Below, in pieces: positions 24,930-37,084 of a DNA stretch of 64,000 bases. The DNA lies in assembly GCF_040802235.1 (NCBI RefSeq), contig NC_133170.1, positions 3,859,001 to 3,923,000 on the forward strand, given 5' to 3'. Every line of letters begins with the position of its first letter. Positions within the stretch are counted from its first letter, which is position 1. The translations under genes were made by a program, and so were the position numbers. The notes under the pieces were generated by a model that saw only the letters and a list, made by a program, of their open reading frames with translations, did not search any database and was not told where the DNA came from. The DNA comes from Manis javanica (lineage: Eukaryota; Chordata; Mammalia; Pholidota; Manidae).

Positions 24930-25760
24930 ACCTCTGGATGTGCGTGCCCAGCTGCCTGTCTCTACGTGCACATCTAAAGGCTCTCAAATGTAATCAAGAT
25001 GGAACATTTGCACTGTACCCCCAAACCTGCCCCTCTGTGAGTCTCAGAACCCAAAGTTTCTCAAGCAAATATCTAGTTTTGGGTTTGGTCTTCTGTTCAT
25101 CACCAACATCCAAATTAGCAGCGAGTTGTCAACTCTGCGTACAGTGATTTTCCACTTCTCTCTGTCTCCATAATCATTGATTCCGGCCCCCACCGTGGCT
25201 TTCTTCCGCTACTCAAAGTCTCCTAATCGGCTGGCCTGCTTGTATTCTTACTCCACTGTATGCGCTGTCCATCCAGAAGCCAGAATGTTTTTTTTTTAAA
25301 AAAACATAAATTAGATTTCACTCTCTGCTGCAAAAATCTCCCAATGGCTGTTAGCACACTCACAAAAAACTCCAGCTCCTCACTATGACCCACAACAACT
25401 CCTTACCATGACCCACAATGGCACAGCCCTTCACGTTTCAGCCCCAGCACACTTGCCTCCTCCTCACCACAGAACTGACGCCCTGGCCCACCTGGCCTTT
25501 CTGTGCTTCAGAACCAAACCCTTCCCACCTTAAACCTCCGTACAGGTCATTTCCTCCCCCTGCGACACTCTGCTCCTGCCAGTCACCCCTCAGCAGGTCC
25601 TCCCCGCTACTCCTTTCCTACCCTCAAGTGGCGCCTTCTCAAAGTGGCCTTTCCTGACCACCCAACTGGAATTTGGCTCCCACGAGTCACTCCACCTTAT
25701 TACCTGTGTGTGTATTCACCTTATTGCCCTGTCCCTTGATATTATCATACTTATTTATTT
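24930..25760 (+). repeat. L2 LINE fragment (3' region)
   Basis: Shows a long run of L2 landmarks: AAAATCTCCCAATGGCTGTT, AACTCCTTACCATGACCCAC, a C-rich body, CTCAAAGTGGCCTTTCCTGA followed by CCACCC, and a TTGCCCTGTC...TTATTTATTTGC end. It is the clearest L2 copy here. Open frames over it (25418-25739) are derived from the repeat. Confidence 0.75.
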
Positions 25761-25892
25761 GCCAGAGGTTTTTTGTTTTCCTTTGTTTTGTTTTCTTGTC
25801 TCCTTCCATTAGCTTATAAATCAGATGACTAGAAGCTCCTACCATACTTTTGATGACTGAGAAAGTAGAAAGAAGAACAAAGGAATACATAC

Positions 25893-26033
25893 TCTGTTTA
25901 CAAATCAGAACACTGAGGTTTAAAGATGGAAGTGGTTTGTCTATTGTCACACCTTTAGTAAGTGGCAAAGACGGATCTGAAACTCATGTCTGATATCCAA
26001 GTCTGGTTCTTACCAATGTGTTTTATCTCACTA
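25893..26033 (-). repeat. MIR SINE fragment, antisense
   Basis: Shows the reverse MIR pattern: TTTACAAATCAGAACACTGA, then TTGTCACACCTTTAGTAAGT, then GGCAAAGACGGATCTGAAAC. Confidence 0.7.
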
Positions 26034-26706
26034 GGAGTTTATTTTTCCCCAGTGAATCTCATACATTTTCAAACCCTAATGGTAGTTTTGTCTTCAAGTT
26101 CTTGCAAAACTCATTAGAGTTCTTAATATAAATTATATTCTTCTATATTTTTCAACTTGGATTCAGGAGGAAGATATCAAAGTGAAGCCAGAGAAATGAG
26201 AATGACCAGAAAACCTGAGCAGGGTAAGTGATCTTGTTAGATAAACAATGAGAACATATGGTAATTAGAGAGTAAGCATAATGTTACAACATGAAACTTG
26301 AACTTGCATTGTGCAATGAAGATCATAGAAAAATAAGCAGGTTTTAATTCTCTTAGGCTGTTGATGCATTCCTAGGAAAACAACATTAAAAATAACAGAA
26401 TAAATACAAAGTATGTTATCTAATAATGCCAAATTTGGGGAGAGGGGAGTCTTTACAAAGGGACGCTCTGATTTTATTTCTATAGTGGAACGTGAAATAT
26501 ACAAAGGCATTCTCCACATTTTTTTCATCATCTACAACTAACTCTTTTAAAAAAAATTTTAAAAATCTTGTATGATTGCAAAGGACAGAATTAAAAACTC
26601 ACTGTGCTAAGACTGCTAGGTGGTAATTTCTCTCAATTGTGCACACATTATGATTGAATCGATACGCAATTTTTGAGACATTTAAGATACAAATGCAGAG
26701 ACTCAC

Positions 26707-26893
26707 GTGCTTTCTTGGTGAAGGTCTCAATCATGTCACTGGGGGGTCCACACCCTGCACTGTTGCAGGCCCTGACTTCCACAAAATACTGGGTGTCGGG
26801 CAGGAGGTTCTCCATTCTGGCAGAGTACTCCTGGCTGGTGACCTGGACTCTGTGTGCAGCTGCTTCTTTGTCATGAGCAGCCCAGTACCGAAT
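26707..26893 (-). CDS. CNTN1: CNTN1 coding exon: second half of FNIII domain 3
   Basis: The exon is 187 nt, enters in phase 0, leaves in phase 1, and covers human residues about 842-903. It encodes IRYWAAHDKEAAAHRVQVTS, then the tyrosine-corner segment PDTQYFVEVRACNSAGCGPP, and ends MIETFTKKA. The acceptor is TTGCAG and the donor is GTGAGT. Six differences from human are counted from memory: E852A, N855H, L868M, I879V, G882R and A898T. That makes it the most divergent of the FNIII exons in absolute count. The two cysteines in ACNSAGC are retained. Confidence 0.97.
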
Positions 26894-29329
26894 CTGCAAA
26901 CAGTCAAGTTGGGTGACGTTTCGTTGTGATTCAGACACTTCAGATGTGAAAAGCCTTTTCCAATTGGCTCTGACCTCCCCCCTCCGATGTGGGCTGAGCA
27001 TCAGAGTCTCAACCGTTACCTAATGTCAGCACACTTCTATCAGTCTTGGAATATGGCAAGGCACACAACACAGAGCTGATGAAACATGGCAAAAGCAAAT
27101 CAAGGCTTGCCTCTTGCCTGAAATAATCTCCCACTGCCCAAGAAAAGAGAACAACAGAAAATACTGTGTAAAATGTGCCTTCAAAATTGGTCTCTGAAAG
27201 TATTTGCCACAATCATTTCTAACATTTATTTTCGGCTTTATTTATGTTTATGTGATTTCAAATTTGTTAGTAGCCACTGACAAAGCAGTTTGATGGGAAT
27301 ACAACCTTATTTGACAAAAACATTCATTTATGTGGCCTAAAACATGCCAGCTCATTTCACAAGTATATATGTAAAATGATTTCCTTTGAACCTACAGAGA
27401 ACCCAGATATCAAAGAAATATGATGCCTACTAAGTTGATTAGTTGTAGAAATTATTTATCTTTAAAATAAATTTATTTAAAAATTTTTTATCCATGTTGT
27501 GAGCAGAAATGATTACTTTTAGCAACTGATGTATCAATGACAGCTTTCCTTATCTCTTAAAGTTGTGAATTATAATTTTTAGCCTTCAAATAAAGTGGTT
27601 TTATTAGCAAGAAATCTATAATTATAGCTAAGGTATAAATAAAAAGGGAACAATTGCTTATAATATTATAAATATACTGGTATTTTGCATATTTTAGATG
27701 CCCTGTCTATAAGGTAATGGGAATTTAATTTCAGAATTAACCAAAGTGCTTAGATAATATCCCAGGTTTATATAATCAACTTTTCATTTACATAAAACAC
27801 ATATGACACCATTATAAAATGGAACTAGATGGCTCCAATTTACTTGGTAATGAAGTAAGGTTTCTATGCAGAATGAGCACATTTCAGAACAAAGAAAAGC
27901 TAATCACTAATTGCTTATTGGTCTCCTTGGCAATGTTTTTATTTGTTTACTGTTCTCATTTTCCTGGGGTCAGTAATACATTTCCTAATGGCTTTGATAG
28001 AGTCTTTGGCATTCCTGTCATCTAACCACTAGGACGGCCTCAGAACCAAGGAAGTGGATCTGCACCAAGAAGCTCCGCAGGCAGATCTCACTCGGCAAAG
28101 GAAGGACTTTCTAGGGATGGGAGCCCCCTGGAGAAGGCCTGAGCTCCTTCTGGATACAGTCAGGCGGTTCCTCCACTTGAGAAGGAAGATGATGGCCAAC
28201 ATTTTAGTAGGACCTGGAACTGGGTAATACATAGGGCCTCTTCCACTGCTTGACTTAAAGAGAAATAAAGGAACATTTATATTGCAACGAATGCCAGGCA
28301 CTGAAGTTGGATGGTCCACATAGGTTACCTTCACAACAGTCTCAGAATGGTAATACTTACCCCATTTTACAGCAATCAAAGCACTATGTCTGTGCTTGTT
28401 GACAAAAGTAAACTGCATTTTAAAGCTTTCATTCCATTATAACAACTTTCTATCCAGTTTAAAGAGGAGACGCTTTTTCACTAGACTGACATAATAAAGG
28501 CCATTTCTAAGAGACACCATGTATTAAAATGAGGAATTAAAGTGACAACATTTTTCTGCAATCTCACCCCAAATTCCACGAGGCGTTTTGGCAATACAAA
28601 AGGAAAGAACAGTGTACTCTTTGCACCCATGTCCCAAAAGACCAAGAACTTCATTCATCTGACTTTGAATGGGATCTGGGTGGTCACAGAGTCTCTATTA
28701 AAATTCACAATAAATGAAAGCAGTGATTTAGCTATTCCCTGTATAATGAGGGCACAGAGTTATTGATGAAAAGTGACTTTATTTAATTATCTGTCTTCTT
28801 GTAACTTAAAACCTATGTTTACATGTGACTTACAATGTTTTCAAAGAATGCTAAAATAAATAATAGTTGGAGATACATCAAATATGGCATCATTCTTTTT
28901 TATCTGAACCAGCCTCTGGCCATGTGCTTAGAGTTAATTTCCAAACAGATGACAAGCATGAGCCATTGCTCCTGGATTCTCTCACTGGGCTTCCCACTGC
29001 AGGGACGCACCAACATGAATTTGTGAGAAAATTGCATAGAAGGAAGGGTGCGACCTGTACTTGCAGAGCAGAACAAATGTATTGCTTTTGGTTAATCACT
29101 AGAGGAGATCAAAGAGAGCCCAGATGAGTCAGTGGGAATGGACTGTCCCTAGCAGAAAAATAAGTAAATAAAGCAGATCCCTTTTTATGGACAGTAAGCC
29201 ATGAATTCATTTTCATATGCCATAGCACCATATAGTGTATTTGTTTCTGTTTAATGCTGTGGCATATTATGATTTTCACTCTTTATCTACATGTTTCTAA
29301 GATCTCCACAGCATCTGTTATCTAATGTT

Positions 29330-29560
29330 AACCTTTCATAGGGCTTATTGAAATACTACAGAATTGCCTCACTGTCTCAACTCCTACTATATTTTAAACT
29401 CTTTGAGGATTGGTATCCATTATCTGTGAACACTGTGTGTGTAGGACTGTACCTGGTAGATGGTACTCATTTATTCATTGAACAAATATTTATCAGAGAG
29501 CCACTTTGTGCCTGTTACTACACTACAGCTGGGGGTACAGGCGCATGTGTCCTTTGCCTT
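29330..29560 (+). repeat. Old LINE-type repeat fragment
   Basis: Contains ACTCATTTATTCATTGAACA followed by AATATTTATCAGAGAGCCAC and GCTGGGGGTACAGG. This is a motif chain common to many old mammalian interspersed repeats, probably LINE-derived. The preceding CTCTTTGAGGATTGGTATCC is L2-like. Confidence 0.45.
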
Positions 29561-30259
29561 TGTAGATCTTATTAAAATAAAGACATAAGGGAAGAAAACA
29601 AAATATGTAAGTTCACACAAAATCTCTAATATCTTTGATAGATCTACATGTACAATTTTGCTCCAAGAACATTCTACCCTATATAAAAAAAGTATTAGGA
29701 AGCTAAAAAGAAAAACTTTAACAGAAAGGCTAACCAGTATTTTTAATAAAGGGTAATTATACTTTCCATAAATTTATGGGTTACAATAATTCCACTTTTG
29801 TACAAAGTTATGAGTTATATCTCTTCAGAAATTTTAAGATATTTTTAGGGAGATCAACTCTTTAACCTCATTTTCTCCAAAAAGGTTGAGAATAAAGCAG
29901 TTCTGGAAGTGCTAGAAGGTGTTTAGCACTTCTAAAAATCAGGCTTGCACCATCTGATTATTTTTATTTCAGTAAACTTTTGTATCAAATTTCCAAGTTC
30001 TCTCCTATCAATTCTGATTTTTCTGACAAGAACAACAACAAAAAGAAGTCATGTGACAAGTGAATGCTCTTTTGTTAAGGATATTAACAGTCTTAAGGAA
30101 AAACATGTATATGTGGTTATTTCAGTGGAAAAAAAGGCTCAGACACAGAAAAGCTCCACCTCTAAAAAGACATTGTGTCACAATTCCATTCAAGCATGAG
30201 TGCAGCCCATGGTCTAGGCATAGCGCTAATATAAATCCTGGGAAATCTGAATGCTTAAG

Positions 30260-30690
30260 CTCCTGGGGGCTCAAGCTTTTATCCCCCAGCCCCTGGCACA
30301 GGGACCGATCGATGCCAGCAGGCTTCAACCAGCTTCTCCTAAGTACTACCGAGCGTGTCACCTGTCCTGGGGCCGCCGCCACCTCACTTGCTGGCCGGGG
30401 CCGCCCGTCATGCTGCAGTGAGGAACTCGCCTCGCCTTCCGGGGAACTGGGAGGGGAGGTGATGCTCTGGGGGTCTCCCTTAGCCAACGGGGAGCAGGAG
30501 TGGAGGGATGCTTCCCCTTTCATCCCAGGCAGGGCAGTTCTGAGCCCCAGTCCTCCAGCTCCTTCAGGACCCAAGAGATGGAGCACCAGTTGCCTATAGT
30601 AGTTGCCAACGAGATTAAGCCTCTTTCCACCCAAACTTCCCGTTTTCCTGTTTAATCTGCTTTCTCCTTATATCTGCTCCCTGGGATCAT
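30260..30690. repeat. GC-rich block, probable LTR-derived
   Basis: A 300-bp CpG-containing stretch (about 30280-30560) ends in TCCTGTTTAATCTGCTTTCT, CCTTATATCTGCTCCCTGGG and ATCATGTTTAAAACAGACAG. I associate that tail with the 3' end of an old mammalian LTR. Overlapping open frames on both strands (179 and 170 codons) follow from the base composition and have no recognised homology. Confidence 0.35.
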
Positions 30691-31699
30691 GTTTAAAACA
30701 GACAGACAAGTAGAACAGGAAAAAGCACCGTCTTTTCCCACACCTGCGTGCCAGGCTCTGCTCTGGGGAGATGAAGACAGATGCTTCCTCCAGAACAAGG
30801 AAACGAAGCACTTCCTAAATATCAAGTTTATGCTCACCATAGTACTTTGCCTTTAAGAACACTTGAGTCAACTACTCGGAATGGATAATCTTTTAAGATA
30901 ACTGTGAAACCTATCATCTGCATTAATTCCCAATTCGGCTGCTAAGAGTTTTTGCATTCATTATTCCGATAGCATATTGTGCTCATTTTCATTCACTTAA
31001 AACGAATGCTTTTACCTGCCAGGTGAGCAAGTTGTCTCTGGTGGGTTCCTGGGCAGGAGCCCGATGTCAGAATTTGCCCTGACAGGAAGGAGTCCTCGCT
31101 CTCTCCCAGTCCCCTCACTGCAGGACAGCTGCGTGCGAGGGCTGGGAGCCGGGAGCTCTTCAGGCAAGAGAAAACTAACCGGCAGAACGGAAGCATTCTA
31201 CTGAGATACATTTTCAAACCACAAGGGAAGAGAGAATTATTTTTAAACTCAGCTGCCCACAGTTCTCACTTGAAATGTCAGGAAATTAGCTTTGAGGTGG
31301 TGGCCGATCACACAGAACTCAGACTTCTCCAGCTTTGTATTTTATTTTTTTTAATGCGCTGCTTTTTCCCATCTATGTCTTTATAATCTAGATGCACAGT
31401 GCATTTTCATAGGATGTGCAGTGGCTCTTAGTTTTCTCAGTCATCTATCCTGGTAAACCACTGGCTTCTAGCTCCATATTTTACAATAGAGACAATAGCC
31501 ACATTATAGTCAGTAAAGATTTCCCCCCCATACAGGAGCATTTTCTTACAGGAGGATAAATGTTATGAACATTCTCTTCTAAGCTTTCATATTTGTCTCT
31601 TTGATAGCCAACTCTCTGTGCAAAAGACTTAAAGGTTTTTAAAAAAGAACCCAAAGAAACAATAATTTCATGATTTACTTCCAGCATTTTTAATTGAGC

Positions 31700-31870
31700 C
31701 TTCTTTGGAGAGGCAAGACATAGGTTCAAATCTGGTTATGCCAGATATTTTGCTAAACCTCAAGGCCCTCATCTTTAGAACAGGGATAATAATAGTGTCT
31801 GTCCCCTCGGACCATGTGGATCCAATACAAGAGGCTCAAGGAAGTGCTCGGCAGAGCACGGGGTCACCAA
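31700..31870 (+). repeat. MIR SINE fragment
   Basis: Shows TAGGTTCAAATCTGGTTATG, then CCTCAAGGCCCTCATCTTTA, then GAACAGGGATAATAATAGTG and AGGAAGTGCTCGGCAGAGCA, the MIR order with a decayed core. Confidence 0.65.
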
Positions 31871-31964
31871 GCACCACTGTTCTTTTCGTCATGAGTATCG
31901 TCATCCTCAGCCTCATCGCCATTGTTGTCTCCAAATGTCCAGTGACATAGAACAGGGAAAAACA

Positions 31965-32060
31965 TTAAACACTTTTATTTCATTTCTCCCACACAACAGT
32001 ACTATGAGGGGTGGGTACTTCTGCAGCTTTACAGGTGAGGAAACTGAGGCTCAAAAAGTT
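31965..32060 (-). repeat. MIR-like fragment, antisense
   Basis: Contains CTTTACAGGTGAGGAAACTG followed by AGGCTCAAAAAG, the reverse of the MIR CCTCAGTTTCCTCATCTGTA core. Confidence 0.55.
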
Positions 32061-32924
32061 CAAATTCATTTTCTACCAAATTCCCTACTGACCCAGCGAA
32101 GATGTCAACCAATGGACGCTCAGCTTGTAATTCTTTACTTAATGTGGAGTTACAAAAAAGTCAGAAATCTGTGAAACTGAACCCCTCATTGGCTAACACT
32201 TTTTCCTTGAAATTCTCAGTTTGAGATAGTTTTATCTGCTAAAGATTGTATTTTGCTATTTAATTGAGAATCCTTAACTGAAGTTACTTCCCAATCAAAA
32301 AGACTTATATTCTGCTTGTTGAAAATTATTAAATAGTCAATATATAATTCCTAGGCAAAGACAACATATAATTCTCTAGGATGTTTTTAAAAAAGTAAAT
32401 GTACATGTAGCACTTTGGCTCAACAAGTGAGTTTTATATTAAATGATCTTTTTTTCTCTTTTTTATTTCTTAAGAATGAATAATAAAAAAGAAGAAAAAA
32501 TCCTATGGACCAAAATGTGGCTTTCAAGGTCCAAATACTGATGGCTACTCCCAAGATATCTTGGGCTTGTTTACTACAGGGATTTATAACATCTAGTGGA
32601 TTTCTCTTTCTGTCTCATTTCTTTTCTACTGGCTGTGAATGTAATTGTCAGTTTGATAAGGTATGAGTATGGGCCCCAGTCTAGTCCTATCACTCCACTC
32701 TCTGTAGTAACTTCCACTGAGCCCTTGCAAAGATTACCTGAAAACACTTTGAGATTTACCCAAATCATAAGCTACAGTACCTCCCCCACCCCCAAAAAAT
32801 GTTAGTTTGCATGTTTAAAACTTAGGAACTTGGGTTGATTTTTGTGGTTACATCTCAGAAACACTACTTTTAAAAAGCCAGATGGTAACACTTAATTGAT
32901 CATACCTCAGTATCTCTGCCAGTA

Positions 32925-33030
32925 CTCAGCCAATATCTATTTAATGCCTACCATATGCCAGCACTGTTCTTGGCACTGACAGTAAAACAGAAAAAACCTG
33001 ACTTTGTGGAACTAATATTCCATGAACATA
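32925..33030 (+). repeat. Old interspersed repeat motif
   Basis: Reads AATATCTATTTAATGCCTAC, CATATGCCAGCACTGTTCTT, then GGCACTGACAGTAAAACAG. It is the same motif chain seen at 29465-29545, 45020-45150 and 50120-50215. The exact family is not assigned. Confidence 0.5.
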
Positions 33031-33119
33031 TGAAAGGGTCAAGAGGGTGACCCGACAGTGGGGGATGTTCACTGGCCACTCACTGAGCAAAACCAAAGGG
33101 GGTCTGTGGCTTGACACAA

Positions 33120-33245
33120 AGCTTTGATCTTTGAGTCAGAAAATGTTCTTAGACGCTGCTCTGACGCTTGTTATTAGTAAGAGGCAAGTCATTGAACCTC
33201 TTTGGTACCCATTGGCTCATCTGCAAAGGTAGGATGATGTTAGTT
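33120..33245 (+). repeat. MIR SINE fragment
   Basis: Contains TTATTAGTAAGAGGCAAGTC, ATTGAACCTCTTTGGTACCC and TTGGCTCATCTGCAAAGGTA, a decayed MIR core in sense orientation. Confidence 0.6.
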
Positions 33246-33529
33246 GCTGTTTAATTTTCATTCTTTGTGCTTAAAAATAGAGGATGACTTCACTTTTCCT
33301 ATACAATCAAGTCTAAATTTTGTTAGCATCGCATTAGAGACCCGAACGACCATTCTAGTGTCAATTTTCCAGGTCTTATTCCCTTCGACTAAGACAAGTC
33401 CTCCCCTTTCTGTCTGGTTAATTCCTATGAGTACTTTAAATTCAGCTCAAGAGACACTTTCCTTGGGACATTGGTGTTGGCAGTTTCCTGTCTCCATTGA
33501 TAACATCACGAGACACATATCTGGGATAT

Positions 33530-33720
33530 TTAAAATTGCCCCCTTTGGAGGGGCTTTCAGAAGTGGAACTACTGAGCCAAACAGGACAAACATTTCAAGA
33601 ATGATTTTACAAATTACCCATATCCTTTCCAAAAATCTTGAGATTCACCAGCATTTTATAAGAATGTCTCAAAAGATCTTGCTTAACTGTGAGTGTTATC
33701 TTAGTTCTTATTTTGGCAAA
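33530..33720 (-). repeat. Old L1 fragment, antisense
   Basis: Includes CAGAAGTGGAACTACTGAGC and ATATCCTTTCCAAAAATCTT with the spacing of the L1 reverse-strand pattern (AGAAGTGGAATTGCTGGGTC ... TTCCAAA...). It lies inside the open frame 33244-33819 and argues against that frame being a gene. Confidence 0.45.
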
Positions 33721-33949
33721 TTGTTTGTCAACAAACAGGACTCTCTATCTCTCCTAGATAAGCCAGTTAGGACCTTCTGCTTTACTCCTAACAGTGAGCT
33801 TTTAATGCACAACATATGAAACACGGAGGATATAGTTAGTTGCCACCTAAGTCAAGAGAACACAGAACATTAAAGATGCAACATACTTGAAAATTTATGC
33901 TAATTTAGTTATGACTAGATATATTTAATTTCATAAAAATGGAACTTAC

Positions 33950-34053
33950 CTGATAGCTTTCCACTATTTTTTCTAGAACATGCTCCCAATGAACGGATAT
34001 CTCAGAAGATGATAACACTTTTACGCCTACTTCTGTTGGGGCTTCACTGGGAG
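33950..34053 (-). CDS. CNTN1: CNTN1 coding exon: first half of FNIII domain 3
   Basis: The exon is 104 nt, enters in phase 1, leaves in phase 0, and covers human residues about 807-841. It encodes APSEAPTEVGVKVLSSSEIS, then VHWEHVLEKIVESYQ. The Trp in VHWEH is the FNIII core tryptophan. The acceptor is TTTCAG and the donor is GTAAGT. I see no amino-acid difference from the remembered human sequence, making it the most conserved contactin exon here. Confidence 0.97.
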
Positions 34054-36487
34054 CTGAAATTTGATGAGACCATTACATTCTTATTAAGATACTTACAAAA
34101 TGAAATTCAAATGGTACCATTTGCTGCATGAATGAATTAAACCTATATTTTAATATTTAAAGTATTTTAAATATTTCCAAAATAAAATGAGTCCAATAAT
34201 TTTATTACCTCTCCCTCTAGTTTTAATGTTACTTTAGTTCACGATCATCGTGATACACGCACACACACACATTCATGTACATGAATGTTAACAGACATAC
34301 ACATGTATACATACACACACTATTTAAAAAATATGGAAAGCTTCATGGATTTCTCTGATATCTGTAAACAAGAACCACACTAATTTTTTTTTTATTTCGC
34401 CCTTCTAATCCTGCTTAAGAAAGTCCATGGATGCAAATTATGTGTATCAACTCTACATTATCGAAAATAGGAGATTTGGTATTTAGTTAGAAAATCGTTC
34501 ATTACAATTAATTTTTAACTTTCTCATTCTATTTATATGAGCTAAGGATATGAAGAAATACTTCCTTCTTTCTCTTTTATATTTAAGCTAAGATTTTTTC
34601 TTTTTTTTTAAGATCTTTTGAAACAAGTTGTGACATCCACTGCTTCTTAGACTCAGGAAAGCTTTTATAAGGTTAATCTTCTAACTGGGCATCAAGTCAA
34701 ATATGTATCAACAGGGCCTCTGTTCAGGGAAAAAAAGGAAGTAATTTACATCCCTTATGAAAGTTACACAAAGGAACTAAGGAAATCTTTAAGCAGGAGT
34801 GATCAATTTTTATTCTCTTTTATTAACAAGCCATAATCTTCTTTTATGTTAAAAAATATCCTCCCCATGAACACTGTTGCCTTTCCAAATCAAGGTAAAC
34901 ATGTAGCACCATGATTGATTTCTTAGCAGCAGAAGAAAAGATGAATACTTATTCAAGTTTTGGCACATGCAGGCTTTATGAGACTCATAAAATATTTAGG
35001 AAAGAAATATTACTAAATACAGATGGCCACAACTGAAGGGACGACAGGCAGGTCCTCCTGCCCGATTACTTTAGCATCAAATAAGGCAGTAAAAAATTGA
35101 TATTGGGTGAGAAGATAACTTGTAAAATGTTTTTAATTTTCATTTGATTTGTGAGATATACTCATGTTGTTCAGTTAACACTGAAGAAACTTATCATATT
35201 TCTGCTGAATCAGAAATGCATAGAGAAGGTAAGATTTGTTATTTAGGACCAGAAAGTCCTGAATTGATTATAAACTTACATAATTTCTAGTTTTTATTCT
35301 TTCTATGTGCTTAGTCCAATTAACTAACTTTAAAAAGTATGTGTGTGTATATAAGACTGCCTTTTGTGTTTGTATTAGAAATAAAGACCATGGGATGATT
35401 TGAAACCACATTATTTAACAAACATGAAAACAAGTAACTATGATTGAAAAGTATAGGTGAGTTATAAGGGATACCTAAATGTTTACGTTAGAGTAAAAAT
35501 CATGCAAATTGGGTAAATTAATGAGCGTTTGCATGTTTTTCCTTTAAGAGAGAATAAGAGTATCTGCCATTGTTTTAGGTTTCTAAACTATTGCATTTAT
35601 ATTTCTCACACATGTGCAAAGAGAAACTTGGTCAGGGAGGAATGTGTCAGGTCAGAAGGCAATGAAATCTATTTGCTTTTCAGGCCACTAACTGTTCACA
35701 TAGTGCACTTGAGCACAGAGATATAATAAGGAGGCCTTATCTTTTTTAACAGGAAAAATAAATAAGAGAATAGTAGCTTACATAGGAAATCATAGAAATT
35801 AATGTATTTACATTTAATCTAAAGCTATGTATTATTTAGGATAGATATATGTTTTCTAGGAACATTCTCAGTTCAGTTAAAGTTTCTAGAAAAACAAAGA
35901 GAGAGAGTATCTGTTTTTCCCTTATGTAACTTTCCAGACAAGTTGTTCTTCTCCCAAGAAAAAATTTCAACTGGCATTCATTCCTTCTTCATAGACTTAT
36001 GCCTAGATTCTCCTTAACAAAATTCCAGTACTCTATTTTAATGACAAAAAAAGTGACATAAACGCTGACAATCACATAACTTTGGGCTAAAAAGTGGAAA
36101 TTTTGCCAGAAAAAAGACATGTTAAGGAACTTGTAAGGAGCAACTTTTGTGAATGCACAGATAAACTGAGGTTCTCCGATCAAGCAGGGAGAATTTCTAA
36201 TTGCACAATTATAACCACGAGGCAGGAGCAGGGCCTACATCAGTTATTTCAGCGGGGACTTCCTAACTACCGCGGACATGAGCTAAAGGAAGGATAAGAC
36301 TTTGGCAACGTGCTGGTCACTTAGACGGAGAGAGTGACGTTTTAATCTGGCCCAAAATAATACTCTTGTACTAAATGCATAATACTATAAAAGTGTCTGA
36401 GTCAGTATGGCCCAAAAGGCAGCAGAGCAAGTGCTTCCCGAGAGGCACGCGTCGCCCCCTCATCGAGTCCGTGCGCCTTCTGCTCAC
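34054..36487 (-). other. CNTN1: CNTN1 intron between FNIII domains 2 and 3 (2.4 kb)
   Basis: Phase 1 intron, donor GTGAGC and acceptor TTTCAG. It contains an imperfect CA-rich microsatellite at about 34255-34320. Otherwise it is AT-rich sequence in which I recognise nothing. Confidence 0.9.
34255..34320. repeat. Imperfect CA-rich microsatellite
   Basis: CACGCACACACACACAC is followed by an interrupted ACATACACATGTATACATAC segment and a further ACACACAC. It contains the short palindrome CATGTACATG. Confidence 0.85.
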
Positions 36488-36722
36488 CGTCCTGTGCTGA
36501 GTTGATGACGGCCGTGAGGCTGTAAGGGCCGTCTCCTTTGTTGTTGAAGGCCTTGACTTTGACCTGAAAGGCGGTGGACGGGCGCATGGTCTCATCCTTG
36601 TGGACGTACCGGCCGGTGTCTGGATTAGTGACTGTGACTTTTTTCCATTCTTCCCCATCAAATGGCTTAAATGCCACGATGTAACCAAAATTGTTGCCAT
36701 AGTGGTATTCTCTTGACAAGGG
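36488..36722 (-). CDS. CNTN1: CNTN1 coding exon: remainder of FNIII domain 2
   Basis: The exon is 235 nt, enters in phase 0, leaves in phase 1, and covers human residues about 729-806. It starts PLSREYHYGNNFGYIVAFKP, continues GEEWKKVTVTNPDTGRYVHK, and ends with the F/G-strand segment AFQVKVKAFNNKGDGPYSL and INSAQD. The acceptor is CTCTAG and the donor is GTGAGC. Two changes are seen against human from memory: Ser to Arg in DETMRPST, and Val to Thr in SLTAVIN. The exon is locally CpG-rich compared with its introns, for example over 36500-36620. Confidence 0.97.
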
Positions 36723-37084
36723 CTAGAGAATGAGAAATTGAAATATTAAGTAGGTTTAAGTGATACAGTTAACAGGGGGAAGCTCCTGTTATGACGCAAC
36801 AGTGATAATGATGGTGACACGTGGAGGCATGTTCTTTATATGAAACGCTTAGCCCGTGACTCAGTGCTGCCTGGAAATGCCAGGACGCAACCCGCTCACA
36901 CACGCGGTGCCTTCGCCTGCTGCTGCCGCAACACCCCGAGGGAGGGCCCCACTCTGGGCCTTTTTCACCTTCAGTGCTTCCCACCTCCCATTTGTCAGAA
37001 GGCCCTTCCCTCACTTTCTTGAGGTAAAAATCACCTAATTGATGATCCCTGGCCACAGGATTCGCCATTTCCCATTTCCAGAGT

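Larger units (their letters stand above)
24283..26706 (-). other. CNTN1: CNTN1 intron between FNIII domains 3 and 4 (2.4 kb)
   Basis: Phase 1 intron, donor GTGAGT and acceptor CCGCAG. About a third is an L2 fragment in plus orientation (about 24930-25760), and a MIR-like fragment lies near 25893-26033. The rest is AT-rich without recognisable features. Confidence 0.9.
26894..33949 (-). other. CNTN1: CNTN1 intron within FNIII domain 3 (7.1 kb)
   Basis: Phase 0 intron, donor GTAAGT and acceptor TTGCAG. It holds a GC-rich repeat-like block (30260-30680), MIR-like fragments (31700-31870, 31965-32060, 33120-33245), an old repeat with the shared ATTCATTGAACAAATATTTA-type motif (29465-29545 and 32925-33030), and an L1-like fragment (33530-33720). 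The longest open frame in the window (33244-33819, plus) lies here, but it overlaps repeat sequence and is judged non-coding. Confidence 0.9.

Noticed and set aside
30060..30634. Overlapping 179- and 170-codon frames on opposite strands
   Set aside because: They cover the same GC-rich repeat-like block. At most one could be real, and neither shows a known motif.
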